Shown: piece by piece, positions 1 through 9,773 of the stretch | How the letters are laid out: each line of letters begins with the position of its first letter | Numbering within the stretch: the first letter of the stretch is position 1 | Origin: Coprinellus micaceus | Taxonomy: Eukaryota; Basidiomycota; Agaricomycetes; Agaricales; Psathyrellaceae | Direction: 5' to 3' | Length of the DNA stretch: 64,000 nucleotides | Assembly: GCA_951394405.1 (NCBI GenBank) | Contig: OX596334.1 | Location: forward strand, 3,844,001-3,908,000 | Made by a program: the position numbers and the translations under genes | The notes under the pieces: generated by a model | Seen by the model: only the letters and a program-made list of their open reading frames with translations | Told to the model about the DNA's origin: nothing | Database searches by the model: none

Positions 1-407
1 CTCACGGTGGGAACTGTCTCCGACCCCCAAGAAAAGTTGAACTGGAATGGCAGGAGCGGTACCATCGGCGTGGGCGTTTGCCTCGACAAATACTTTGAGG
101 AGCCCCGTGCTACCTCGACGCAACCTCATTATCCTCCGATCACCGTTGGCCTCTCCGACCCTGAGGCTCTGGATGTCTTTTCGACAGCTGGAATTCTCAC
201 CGCCGGCGCTCTCTTCTCAACAAAGTGCCTCAGAATAACAATGGGGCCATCTCCCAATAATAATGCCTTCAGCGCTATCAATGCCATCATCGACCCTCTC
301 GTATATATGCGACACGTGGAGACACTCAACCTAGATGCAAGGGCATGCGCTGCAATCCTACCCGCTCTCCAAGGGCGCACGTATGCGAATGCGAACAGGG
401 CTTCGAT

Positions 408-414
408 CCCATTC
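408..414. repeat. Left target-site duplication CCCATTC
   Basis: Seven-base direct repeat next to the left inverted terminus of the 1,925-bp element. The matching copy is at 2340-2346. Confidence 0.75.
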
Positions 415-421
415 TACGGTA

Positions 422-503
422 GGCCGGACGTCCGTGGATGGATTTTCGATTCTCAACCTTTGATGCCGCGGCGCGCGCTGGGGTTCGATTCCCTGTCTGG
501 CCA
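422..503 (+). other. tRNA-Leu/Ser-like segment inside the left TIR (pseudo-tRNA)
   Basis: The segment starts GGCCGGAC and ends GTCTGGCC-A, which pair as an acceptor stem with one G-T wobble. An exact RNA polymerase III B-box, GGTTCGATTCC, lies at 482-492 with a TTCGATT loop. The length (82 nt) suits a type II tRNA (Leu or Ser), and a CTCAACC stretch could be a CAA anticodon loop. The anticodon stem does not pair and the A-box is weak, so this is not called as a working tRNA. A diverged copy lies at 2245-2332 on the minus strand in the other terminus. Confidence 0.35.
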
Positions 504-2244
504 TCACGCTCGGAATTGGCGGCCTTGCGGCTTTTTCACCGCTTAGTCGGCCATTTCCCCCTTTGCTGGACATGCCTCTTGTCGTTTTCCGTCGACCTAC
601 CCTGTACACCACCAATCGAGTGGGCATCAACCCAGGAGATCCCATCATGTCAGTCCGGCGCTATCCCCCGAGATATGCCGGGACAGCCCTGGGCTCTCCC
701 TGGGTCAGCGAATTCCGGTGTCCTCGGTTAACCAAGGACAGGGATGTCCAGAAGATATCCCTCGGTCTCTCCACGGGTTAGCCGAGGGTACCACGGGAAC
801 AGGCGGGCAGATTTTGGTCATGGCTAGACAGGTCGTATGTATTTAATCGGGCTTATCGTTGCTGGGCAGTATAGGGTGGAGGGGGGGGAAATATGTGTAT
901 TCATTGGTTTACTAAAACGGATACACAATTATTTAACTAGAGTGGTGTATACATGTCTACCAAGTACTAAATGATCCTTCTACTCCTCGGACGACGGAGG
1001 CACGCTGTTGGCGATGTGGCGACGTGGTGTTGGTGGAATGGGTAGTGAGGCTTAGTGAGGATGGTGGGGGAGGGAATCACGTGTTGCTTCGAGGGGTGTA
1101 CAATGACCTGGAGGTTCTTGGCAGAGAATAATGGTTAACCGAGGACATTTGGGAAATGAGTAACTCACTGGCGGCATGGAAACTCCCTCCAGCTCGCCCC
1201 ACTCTCCCCCAGTTTTCCTAGTCTGGACCCACAGCTGCCGGAAAAGACTGAGTATCAGTCGACAAAAAAGAGAGAAGCCGGATGATGGGGCCTTACCTTC
1301 AAAGAACGTTGCCAGCAGACGACTTGAGCGAAGGGGCTCTCTGAGAGAATGAAAGGGAATGGACAAGAAAGTGAAAGGTATTTCGATTCCACGTCAAGGC
1401 GTGGCAGCTGACTGTGGGAAGTTTAGGGCCGGGTCAAAGGACTTAGGGACTTTTGTTCTCGGTTCTCACAGGCTATCCCTGGTACAGTCCAGAAAGGAAT
1501 GTCCTTGGGAGAACCCTTTGGGAGCCTGTGACCGGCCCCAGCTCAGTTTTCGGCTCCCCAACAGGAGCAGCCGTAGGTTAGCGTAATGATGGTCGTAAGT
1601 GATCCCGTCCGCTCTCCCGCATACATCCCAAGCTGGCTAACCATCAGATGCCCGCGACGATTGGTGGTGTATCCGAGACAAAATGATGTATAACAGAGGA
1701 AAAATCGAAACTGAATGGGGAAGTCACGGTTGGGAATCGAACCCCCGACGTGGAGATTGTGTCGAGAGAGCCGACCGGTGGACAGGGGCATTGCTTAAGC
1801 GCCCATAGGAAGGGTTACTTTCCAAGGTGGTTCTAGGCAAATACTAGCCAGAAAGTGCGGTGAAAATGTGGGTTTAGGCGTTATTACTACTGCTGAGTAG
1901 ATACCGATGACTCAGTATCAAGGGAGTGGGGCCGTATTGACAATGGTGAGGATTCGAAGTCCATGGAATCGGCGCCGACTTGAACCATTGGGACACCTAT
2001 TCCGTCTGGGTCAATCAGACCTAATACCTAGTATATATGGTGTGCATTTATGCTGTCTATGTTTATTCCGGAACCCATAAAAATATGTTGGTGGTCAGGG
2101 GCGAGTTGAGCTCCAGTTCTCATCTGGGCCTCCCAAAGCAAGATACATCATGTTTCGACAGTATAGTATAACTTCTGTAGCCAAAGAAGGGATGAATTCC
2201 GTCTATTCCCTTCATAAATGCCCTCTCTCCTTCGCAGCAGAAAT

Positions 2245-2332
2245 TGGCCCTAGCAGGGTTCGAACACGGATCCACTCACTTTGCCCCAAACAAGATTCGC
2301 GATTTCTGAAATCCATCCATGGACGTCCGGCC
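2245..2332 (-). other. Diverged tRNA-like segment inside the right TIR
   Basis: On the minus strand this begins GGCCGGACGTCC and ends GTTCGAACCCTG...GGGCCA, matching the layout of the left-terminus copy at 422-503. Acceptor pairing is poorer and no credible anticodon arm is visible. It is best read as the second arm of the transposon, possibly derived from a tRNA gene. Confidence 0.3.
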
Positions 2333-2339
2333 TACCGTA

Positions 2340-2346
2340 CCCATTC
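2340..2346. repeat. Right target-site duplication CCCATTC
   Basis: Partner of the copy at 408-414. The codon ending here is in frame with the host sequence on both sides. Confidence 0.75.
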
Positions 2347-2848
2347 CTTCCGAATTTGGAGACTATTTTTGTCGAGATCAACGAACCCAGACCGGAGGAA
2401 CGAGAATCCGTTGGAGATCGGTCGGACACCGAGCTATTCTCCGCTGTTGGGAACTACATCGAATGGAGAAGACAGGAGGGTCCCCCGGTCGGGGTAAGCT
2501 GGGTTGGCTCGGACGTGGAAGGAGGAGAAGCTGGCCCTGTGCAGTCTCAGAGAAGTGCGAAAACGAGGACGACTAGATTTCCGTGGCTGAAACGATCACC
2601 TCATTCACTGTCGGTTTATGAGGACCTCATGTTCCAGTAGCTTTTGAAGGAAGGTTATGCGTGTCCGAATACGATCTCAATTTACTGGGAGGTTTTATAG
2701 GAACCAAGGAGGAAGGAGCGAGGCCATTTGGGGTTTGGCCGAAATTGGTCCGAGAACGCCGTCCACCAACAGCGCCCTCCTTTTATGCTTCCACGCATCC
2801 CACCACAGTCCACTCAGTTGAAGTCCGTTCCCTCCTCGAATAGGCAAC

Positions 2849-4190
2849 ATGACTGCCCCGCCGAGCCCATTGAACACACTTCCGCGCACAACCCTCGTGT
2901 ACAAGACTACAACAGAGGGGCTGGACATCCATATCGACGTTTGGGCTCCACCGAAGAGCACCTATCAAGATGGACGTGGGACTCCGACGCCGCGCCCAGC
3001 CTTTGTATACTTTCACGGCGGCGGGCTGGCTGTTGGGGCAAGGGAGGTGTGGATCCCCGAGTGGCTATTTAGTGAGTTCCGCTGGCTGTATTTTCGGACT
3101 TGATAACATCCCATGATCTGACACTCTGCATCTGGCGTGTTTAGACCGTCTGACGAGCAGAGGATATGTGCTTATCTCTGCCGATTATCGCTTGGTTCCA
3201 CCTTCGACGGGGTACGATATCCTCGAGGATGTGAAAGCGCTCTGGGCATTCATCACTGCCCCCGGGTTTTCTATCACGTTCCCAACGGGCGACGAGGGAA
3301 CGACCCTTGATATCGATCCGAATGCCATCGCAGTCGGTGGGTCGAGCGCTGGGGGTTTCCTCACGTACCTTGCTGCGATGCACTGTAGGAGTCCAAGGCC
3401 TGCAGCGATCGTGGAAATCTATGGGCTTTGTGGCCAAATATTCGTACGGCATGGCTCACCACTTTCTGACAACACAATTCTAACCCGTTGACAGTCGTCC
3501 TATTATCTGTCACCGAAGACTCAGCCGTTCAAATTCTCGTTTGAATGGCTGAACCTTGAGGACTTCAAAGAGTTCGCCCACCCGTACCCACTTGGACCAC
3601 CGCCTGTCGTCGCTAGGTCGACACCAGAGTATGCTGGAGAAGATCACCGCTTTGGCCCCGAATATCCTGCGAATCCGCGCATGCAGCTTATCTGGCTATA
3701 CGGCCAGAATGGCGTCGCCTTGGATTACATTACAGGGCAACACGAGCCGAGCTTTAGCAAGCTACTCCGAGATCGACTGGAATTGGGTGAGAACAGAAGA
3801 ACGGTGGTTGAGGATGTGGTTCTTGCGGATGTCAAGAAGCAGAGGGATGTTGTCGAGGAACTTGCAGGTAAAGGCGAGGAAAAGCATATGAGAACGTTGT
3901 TCCCTCAGTTCAACGTCGATAAATCGTGGCCACCGGTGGTCTTCCTGCATGGAACAGGTGACACAGGTTTGCCGATCCAGGATTCAGAGCATATGTATGG
4001 GCTGCTAAAAGACCATGGGGTCCCGACGGAGATTTACAGTATCGAAGGAGAAGAGCATGCGTTTGACTATGCCTCTGACGCAGAGGAGAAGTGGGGCCAG
4101 CCGGGAGGAGACTTTGACAAGGTCGTGGAGTTCGTGGATAGACACACGGGTGGAGGACGAGACAAGGAGACTAGTTCGAGTAGCACCTGA
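2849..4190 (+). CDS. Alpha/beta hydrolase fold-3 esterase/lipase-like protein
   Basis: Exons 2849-3071, 3145-3443 and 3495-4190 give 405 residues, with introns opening GTGAGT and GTACGG. The protein has the hormone-sensitive-lipase-like layout: oxyanion-hole HGGG near residues 56-59, nucleophile elbow GSSAG with Ser near 142, and near the C-terminus a GTGDTG stretch and EEHAF that supply the acid and histidine of the triad. There is no signal peptide, so a cytosolic carboxylesterase, deacetylase or lactonase acting on small esters is expected; the substrate cannot be read from sequence. The C-terminus (after residue 385) is a charged, serine-rich tail. The start ATG at 2849 is the first in frame and keeps a normal-length N-terminus before the first beta strand. 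The quinone reductase gene follows on the same strand after 330 bp. Confidence 0.88.
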
Positions 4191-4520
4191 GTAAGTCTTC
4201 AGAAAATTGGAGATTCTTGACCGAAATCTGATGTAGGATCCCAGAACAAAGTCTTGAGGCGACCACTTCAGCGTCAGTTTCTCCCCTCCGCCTTGCGAAC
4301 TTTATTCTGTTCCTCCCTTTCTTATTACCCTTGTTTCACATTCCCCAGGTGAATGTGTCGTGAACTCCACTAGCGCTGATAAATGCTCAAGTTTTGCCTT
4401 GCAATCTGAGTCAAGACAATCTAGGGGTCTACAGGAGGTGAGTGGGAGCATAAAGGAATCGCTCAGCGGATCGGGGGTTTACCCCCCACCATCCACTCTC
4501 GTTCAACGTGACAAATTGAA
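4191..4520. other. Intergenic spacer
   Basis: A 330-bp gap between two genes on the same strand. It should hold the 3' end of the hydrolase transcript and the promoter and leader of the quinone reductase. It contains pyrimidine-rich stretches (around 4275-4340). No further reading frame or repeat is convincing. Confidence 0.5.
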
Positions 4521-5392
4521 ATGTCTTCCCCAAAGGTTGCGATCATCATCTACTCCATGTTCGGGCATATCGCCCAGCGTATGTGGATAACAGTTGCTCT
4601 GCTCGAGGCAACGGTCTGACCCTATTCTGCAGTTGCCGAGGCTGAGAAAGCCGGTATTGAGAAGGCTGGTGGCAAGGCTACGATATATCAGTGCGTCCGT
4701 CCGGTGCAGGCGTATGCTAGGGCAGCTAATGGGATATGACTTAGAGTCCCCGAAACACTCTCACAGGAGGTCCTCTCTAAGATGGGTGCACCCACTAAAC
4801 ACGATTATCCCGTCCTGGATAACGTCAGGACCTTGATTGAATACGATGCCTTCCTATTTGGCATCCCCACTCGTTACGGAAACTTCCCCGCTCAGTGGAA
4901 GGTACGTACACCCACCATTTGGCCTACTCTCAGTGATCTCATTTGGCGGATTGTCCGCACAGGCTCTCTGGGACAAAACTGGCAAAATCTGGCTGGATGG
5001 GTCGCTCGCGGGCAAATACGCTGGAGCGTTCGTATCCACTAGTACCCTCGGTGGAGGGCAGGAGACTACGGTTCTCAATAGCATGTCGACGCTCGTCCAC
5101 CAGGGCATCATTTTTGTACCCTTCGGGTATTCCCATGCCAGGGAACTTCAATCCAATCTCGATGAGGTTCATGGAGGTGAGTAGCACCAGTTGCCAATGC
5201 TATGCTTATACACTCTTCCATTGCGTAGGGAGCTGATCTAACGCGGCCACTTCTTTGCTACTAGGATCTGCTTGGGGTGCCGGGACACTTGCTGGACCTA
5301 ACGGTGACCGACAGCCCTCGGAGCTTGAGCTTGAGGTCGCGAGAAGGCAGGGTGCCGCGTTTTGGGAGGTCGTGAGTAGGGTGGCGTTCTAG
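4521..5392 (+). CDS. NAD(P)H:quinone oxidoreductase type IV (WrbA/Pst2-like flavodoxin)
   Basis: Five exons (4521-4578, 4633-4690, 4745-4901, 4963-5176, 5265-5392) encode 204 residues, the normal family length. The first beta strand and FMN-phosphate loop read [13 protein letters not shown]. The family signatures [15 protein letters not shown] and [10 protein letters not shown] follow in order, then the [17 protein letters not shown] flavin-binding segment. The family makes two-electron reductions of quinones with NAD(P)H and FMN, avoiding semiquinone radicals. In wood- and litter-decay fungi such enzymes help handle lignin-derived quinones. No signal peptide is present, so it should be cytosolic or eisosome-associated as for the yeast relatives. 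All five exons join in phase, so the gene looks intact. Confidence 0.92.
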
Positions 5393-5670
5393 ACGCTGGC
5401 GGAATGTCGTTTACTTCTATTTCCTGCTTTACATGGCACCTACTTTGTATATGCACGAGCTAAGTGTGATGAATCGTTGAGCCTCTGAGAGTCGAAGGTC
5501 TTTGGGCGCTAAACTCATTGGAATACGGAGTTTGAACATTTTGAAATCAGTCCAAACTCTTCGACTTTGGACCGCCCTCATCATCAAGCTCGTTTTTCGG
5601 ACGACCATGACCCTGGAGCAACCTTGATTTCTTCACTTACACGGCCCTCTGACCTGCCGCTCGATGTCTA
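5393..5670. other. Intergenic spacer up to the fold-back element
   Basis: Downstream region of the quinone reductase. No reading frame is supported. The last part (about 5640-5670) may belong to the dispersed repeat that continues after the element at 6254. Confidence 0.4.
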
Positions 5671-6244
5671 CTAGACCGGATACCGGTCCCTCGTAGCTCC
5701 GGCGTCACGTTTGAGATCATGTGAGTGCCGTGACGGCGTTCCTCGCTAGAGGGACCGGTCAATTTGGCTGGCTTTTGGCAGGACGTTCCTTACACTTGTG
5801 CGTCCCTTTTTCGCCATGCGGGGGAAGCGGTCGCCTTCAATTCTGCGTTATAAGGACTTGGCTATCAATTAAACCCCATTCCAGAGCGATTGGCTGAAAA
5901 AATCGGTTCAGAAAGGGCGGGTTGAGGGTCGAGTGCTCAGGCGTGTAGCAACACGACCGCTAACCCTGGAGGTCGATATACTTCGAGTCTTGGCAGCAAT
6001 TCGTCGGTTTCGGTGCTCAGTGTATTCACGCAGAATGTGTAAGGCTATATGTCCAGCCCGACGACGAGATTCGTTGAAGTGCAGGAGATTTGGGTAGGAC
6101 TAGGTCAAACGCGTAAGGGACGTCCTGCCAAAAGCCCGCCAAATTGACCGGACTGCCTATCTTCGATAGGCGTCACGTCACTCACATGATCTAAAACGTG
6201 ACATCGGTTGCCCAGCAAGCGCCCCAGTCCGGACTCCGGACTAG
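5671..6244. mobile_element. 574-bp fold-back MITE with long TIRs and 7-9 bp TSD
   Basis: Long inverted arms lie at 5671-5793 and 6113-6244, beginning CTAG(A/T)CCGGA and ending GGCAGGACGT(T/C)CCTTAC. ATGTCTACT is present directly before and after (5664-5672, overlapping the end by two bases, and 6245-6253), giving a 7- to 9-base target duplication. Long arms with 8-10 bp duplications suit Mutator-like elements, but the class is inferred. Each arm carries its own nested palindromes: ACCGGTCCCTC with GAGGGACCGGT on the left, CCGGACTG with CAGTCCGG on the right, and CGTCACG/CGTGACG in both. There is no coding sequence. Confidence 0.82.
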
Positions 6245-6253
6245 ATGTCTACT

Positions 6254-6375
6254 CCTGGGGGTCAGCAATCCCCTGCCATTTCAAACTCCGACGCGACGCG
6301 CCAAAAGGTGTCCTCAATTTCTAACTTTTGAGAAAGAGCTTTTCGTGACTACTTTGTATGGACGAAATAAATGGC
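6254..6375 (+). repeat. Dispersed repeat, copy A
   Basis: Roughly 110 bp resembling 33078-33185 on the same strand. Shared blocks are CAGCAATC, ATTCAAACTCCGACG, GCCAAAAGGTGTCC and CTACT.GTTTGTATGG-like. The fold-back element appears to have landed at the 5' side of this copy. Unclassified; too short and diverged to assign. Confidence 0.55.
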
Positions 6376-6960
6376 ATTGCTTCCCAAATGAATAATCCCG
6401 GATTCGATAAGGCAGCCGCGCCCTGGTTGCTTCTGGGATGGGTACATGTCCCAATGAAGTGGTGGTAAATGGTAAGGGAAAGCTTAACGAATCCGGGATT
6501 GTCGTAGAGGGAGGTCACAGACACGCAAATGCGAAGGAATTAAGCGAATAACCCGTCCCAGTAAAAAGATGAAGGCAAAATGGTGTGGAGCCCCTATTTC
6601 CCCGCCAGGCGCGCCTTTCACCCCGTTTCTCACCACCAAATCAATATAATTGCACATCATAGTAGCTACATATAATATAATCGTATATACTTATTGTCTA
6701 GTCCCGTTCCTAGTGTCCCAACCCAACGGGACGCTCAATCGATCGAGGGGACGGAGGCGCAGAGATGACATAGGGGCCTGGGAAGGTCCCGTTTTCCCGT
6801 GCACGCGAGTCTCGCAGGGATTGCCGACCCCCACTACTCCTTTCTTTCTGTTGGACGGGGCCGGTGTGGTGAGAGCCAATTGAACGCGCTCCGTGAACGC
6901 CGGCAAGAGGGGGTCAGTGATGCGCTCATCGGCGGTGTGCGCTGCTTCTGCTAAACCGCC
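6376..6960. other. Promoter and leader region of the F-box gene
   Basis: About 585 bp with AT-rich stretches near 6640-6700. No coding sequence is supported. The sequence just before the next start, ACCGCCATGG, is an excellent eukaryotic initiation context. Confidence 0.4.
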
Positions 6961-8631
6961 ATGGATGAATTTGACTATATACCTCACTTGCTCAAGCCCT
7001 CACTCCCTCCCACTAGAATGTCCTCCAACAACGACGACCACACACAAATACCAACCATCACCCACATCAACCAACTTCCCAACGAGATCCTGGTCCACAT
7101 CTTCAGCAAATCCGACTACGAGAAGGACAATTGCTCTGCGCTCCTGAGCCTGGCGTGCATCTGCAAGCATTGGCGCGATATCCTTTGGTCATCCCCCCGA
7201 TTCTGGACCTCCCAGTCATGCTCGATCCTTGTGAAGCTCAAAAACGACGGCCCCAATTCCTCGATTCTACGCAAACTCTGCGACCACTTTGAGAGGTGGT
7301 ACGGGCGCGCGGGGAACGTTCCACGGGAGCTCTCCCTCTCGCTCGAGAAAGCCTGCCGCAAGACGCCCGTCCTCTACTCGTACTTTGCCGGCGGGACTCG
7401 ATGGAAGACCCTGACATTCTCGTTCAGATCCGAGTGCAATTGGCCATGGCTGGAAGGCCTCATCTCCAACTCTCACAAACCCTACTGGCCCGACCTCACC
7501 ACGCTCGAGATCATTGCCCCATCCAGCACGTTGACCCCCAAGTGCCTCGAGCTACCACTTGAATATACGGCGCCAAACCTCATACACCTCAAGATCCTGA
7601 TATTCGAAATTGGGTTCGAGACGTCGATCACCTCCATCTTCGGCGCGTCCCCAAACCCTTGCGCCAACCTCACGACATTCGATTTCGAGGGCGCGTTGTC
7701 AGCTGGGCGCCATCCCGAGTCACAATCCCTGTCACTTTGCATGCATTTGCTATTGACAGCACCCGGGCTCGAGGTCCTCAGAATGCTCGATGGGCAGGGT
7801 GGTCTTTCTGACGACGTGGCGATGCCGGAGCAGTATTCCAGGCTCGTCCCATTGAAGCACGAGGCGTTGAAGGAGCTGACGCTGCATTGGAACAAGCACA
7901 CGTCTACCTTGTTACGAAACATCGTATTGCCGAGGCTCGAGATGTTGGATCTCGCGGACTATTGGGTCGAGTATGACGACTGGACCGCAGGTGAAGAATC
8001 CCGTCTTCCTAGCTTAAAGGATGCGCTGGAGCCCCTTGTCGTTAATTCAACGAAGGCCGCAGCTAGCATGGGCGCCTCCTTTGGTTTGAGGAGGTTGATC
8101 CTTGGAAGTATATTGCTGGGTGCGGAGGACCGGTATGGGACTGTGATGGCCGTGAGGGAGATGGTGGAAGAGCTGACCTTGGATTGTTCGCCGTGTGCGT
8201 GGCACGAGCCTGTCGAGTTGTTCGCCCGCCTGGACAAGTGGTCCGGCAGCGGCGTCGATAATGCGAAGGAAGGTGCAGGTGCAGGGGAGGCGAAGCGAAC
8301 AGAGCTGGCAGCAGAGCCTATGAACCTTTTCCCCAACATCAATATTTTCACGGCCGTTACGAACAGACAGTCTGGACTTTCATTCACTGTCTCCCGAGAG
8401 GACCAAGCCACGTACGCGAATTTCAAAGCGTCCCCACTCGCCTGGTGGGGAAACTGTCAGCTGGCCCTGGATGAGGCCGAAGCGCAGTATCCTGACACTG
8501 ATAGTAGTGGTGATCCGGAACTTTATCAAGGCGAATGGGACGAGGATTCCGACGGTGATGGAAATGACGAGGGCGGTTGGGAAGAGGGGGAGGGTGAAGA
8601 AATTACTGAGGAAGAAGAAATACGAGGATAG
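6961..8631 (+). CDS. F-box-like protein
   Basis: An intronless frame of 556 residues. The F-box-like motif lies at about residues 36-82 (INQLPNEILVHIF, then LACICKHWRDILWSSPRFW). Next come about 400 residues of irregular leucine-rich repeats (patterns such as LKELTLHW and LEMLDLADYW), and a strongly acidic tail from about 510 to the end. Such proteins dock to SKP1 in SCF ubiquitin ligases, with the C-terminal repeats choosing the substrate. Basidiomycetes carry dozens to hundreds of copies, so no one-to-one orthologue is implied. The ATG at 6961 has an ideal initiation context; an in-frame ATG at 7018 is the alternative. The gene stops only 65 bp from the stop of the minus-strand gene that follows. 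Confidence 0.85.
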   Translation: MDEFDYIPHLLKPSLPPTRMSSNNDDHTQIPTITHINQLPNEILVHIFSKSDYEKDNCSALLSLACICKHWRDILWSSPRFWTSQSCSILVKLKNDGPNSSILRKLCDHFERWYGRAGNVPRELSLSLEKACRKTPVLYSYFAGGTRWKTLTFSFRSECNWPWLEGLISNSHKPYWPDLTTLEIIAPSSTLTPKCLELPLEYTAPNLIHLKILIFEIGFETSITSIFGASPNPCANLTTFDFEGALSAGRHPESQSLSLCMHLLLTAPGLEVLRMLDGQGGLSDDVAMPEQYSRLVPLKHEALKELTLHWNKHTSTLLRNIVLPRLEMLDLADYWVEYDDWTAGEESRLPSLKDALEPLVVNSTKAAASMGASFGLRRLILGSILLGAEDRYGTVMAVREMVEELTLDCSPCAWHEPVELFARLDKWSGSGVDNAKEGAGAGEAKRTELAAEPMNLFPNINIFTAVTNRQSGLSFTVSREDQATYANFKASPLAWWGNCQLALDEAEAQYPDTDSSGDPELYQGEWDEDSDGDGNDEGGWEEGEGEEITEEEEIRG

Positions 8632-8696
8632 GGTGGGGTCAATCTGTTTCCATTGGAGAAGGTATCTAAAGGGATAGTTCGCGAACTACGCCTGGC

Positions 8697-9261
8697 TTAG
8701 AAGAATGCGATTGGATTCGTCTCGTTCCCGAAAACCTGTTGCAGAACTTCGAAGCTCTCGACGAAGCAAGTCCCGTTGAACCTCAAAACGTTCGACCCTG
8801 CGAACGTGACCCCCCCAGCTTCCCACCCGCCGCTGATATCCATCCTGTAGTAAAGAAACCCATGGTTCATCCCAGTGTACGCTTGGACATGAGAGAAAGA
8901 GATGGGTGTGTTGGCGAAGAACGGAACGATGAAGTCGAGGGTGCCTTGTCTTGTGGGACTGGAGACAGGTGGAACGTGCTGGACAAAGTTTCTGTCCAAA
9001 AGCATTGTCAGTGGGAGAATCGAACGGTGCGTGGAAGGAGGGCAGTACTTACCCTGCCGCATATTGGTCATATGCGGTCTGCGGGTGTTTCAAATCGAAG
9101 ATGATGTGTACCCACGCCTCAATGGCTGTTTGTTGTTTCTGTTGCAGGTCCTTCTGGGATGGGCTCGGGCTGCAGACCGAGGGCGTGTGGCCCGCCCTGT
9201 TGCCTGAGGTTATAGAAGCTAAGGCCACGAGTAAGGTGCCAAGTACGGCGAAGGGGCGCAT
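8697..9261 (-). CDS. Secreted SnoaL-like (NTF2-fold) protein
   Basis: Two exons, complement(8697-8991, 9053-9261), give 167 residues. Residues 1-20 (MRPFAVLGTLLVALASITSG) form a classic signal peptide. The mature part carries the SnoaL/NTF2-like pattern: an NFVQHVPPV stretch after the first helices, paired beta strands, and the closing RFNGTCFVESFEVLQQV...NPIAFF, typical of fungal members. SnoaL-like folds include polyketide cyclases, isomerases and many proteins without known activity; the secreted fungal subgroup has no assigned reaction. The intron opens GTAAGT and the exons join in phase. The gene looks complete and converges on the F-box gene. Confidence 0.82.
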
Positions 9262-9773
9262 TCTAGATTTCTGAATACTGTCAGAGAATCCTAGTTGACC
9301 ATTATGCCCATTTATACCCGAGTCCAAGATGGGTACCCCACCGGACCTCCAATCTGCCTTAAGTTGATTCACACATTCTAATCAGGAGCTAGACGTACGT
9401 TCCCTGCCGCTAAGGATCCTTTCCCGGGGTGTGTCCGATAGGAGATGATAGTAATCCAATTTACATGCCACGGCTCGCGGCCGTAGCAGCATTTTGCACC
9501 CCAGTACGGCGGCGGGGACAAGGCGGCGCTACGGGCGCTTAAGGTCTAGGGTCGGAGTCTCAAACTTTCAGTGCGCCCTGGGTGACGAAATATGCACGCG
9601 GTGCACCAGTCATTGTGTATTGTGTAATCGATACCCCTACGTTTGTTTAGGCCGAGGCTGCTTGAACTCAACTAATCACGGGCGGGCCGGCGGCCAAATT
9701 TCACGACAGTTCGCCTTGGGCCCAGGATTTGCTTTGACTTCAGGAGACCCATATAGCACCACTAGAGTTGGGC

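Larger units (their letters stand above)
415..2339. mobile_element. 1,925-bp non-autonomous DNA transposon with TIRs and 7-bp TSD
   Basis: The ends are inverted copies starting TACGGTAGGCCGGACGTCC and continuing with TGGATGGATTT after one mismatched base: 415-445 on + and 2309-2339 on -. Weaker similarity continues for about 90 bp. CCCATTC flanks the element directly on both sides (408-414 and 2340-2346). No long or recognisable reading frame lies inside, so it has no transposase of its own. The target duplication length does not match the classic hAT (8) or Tc1 (TA) classes exactly, so the superfamily is left open. It sits inside the coding sequence of the F-box/LRR-like gene. Confidence 0.8.
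1..2640 (+). pseudogene. F-box/LRR-like gene, 5'-truncated by the window edge and split by a transposon
   Basis: The reading frame is open from base 1 to 414 and encodes about 138 residues of a leucine-rich, F-box-protein-like C-terminal region (for example VETLNLDARACAAILPAL). It stops being gene-like at the inverted-repeat element at 415-2339. After the element the same frame resumes at 2347 with LPNLETIFVEINEPRPEER and runs to a stop at 2638-2640. The host text reads continuously and in frame if the element and one copy of the 7-bp duplication CCCATTC are removed. The family call rests on general resemblance to basidiomycete F-box-like proteins, not on a diagnostic motif, because the N-terminus lies outside the window. 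As it stands the gene is interrupted. The last 40 or so residues are less convincing and could be intronic. Confidence 0.6.

Noticed and set aside
422..503. A functional tRNA-Leu gene
   Set aside because: The B-box and acceptor pairing are good, but the anticodon stem does not pair, the A-box is weak, and the segment is part of a transposon terminus.
5520..5545. Inverted partner (GGAGTTTGAAC) of the dispersed repeat block TTCAAACTCCG
   Set aside because: Only about 11 bases match and neighbouring blocks are absent; could be chance.
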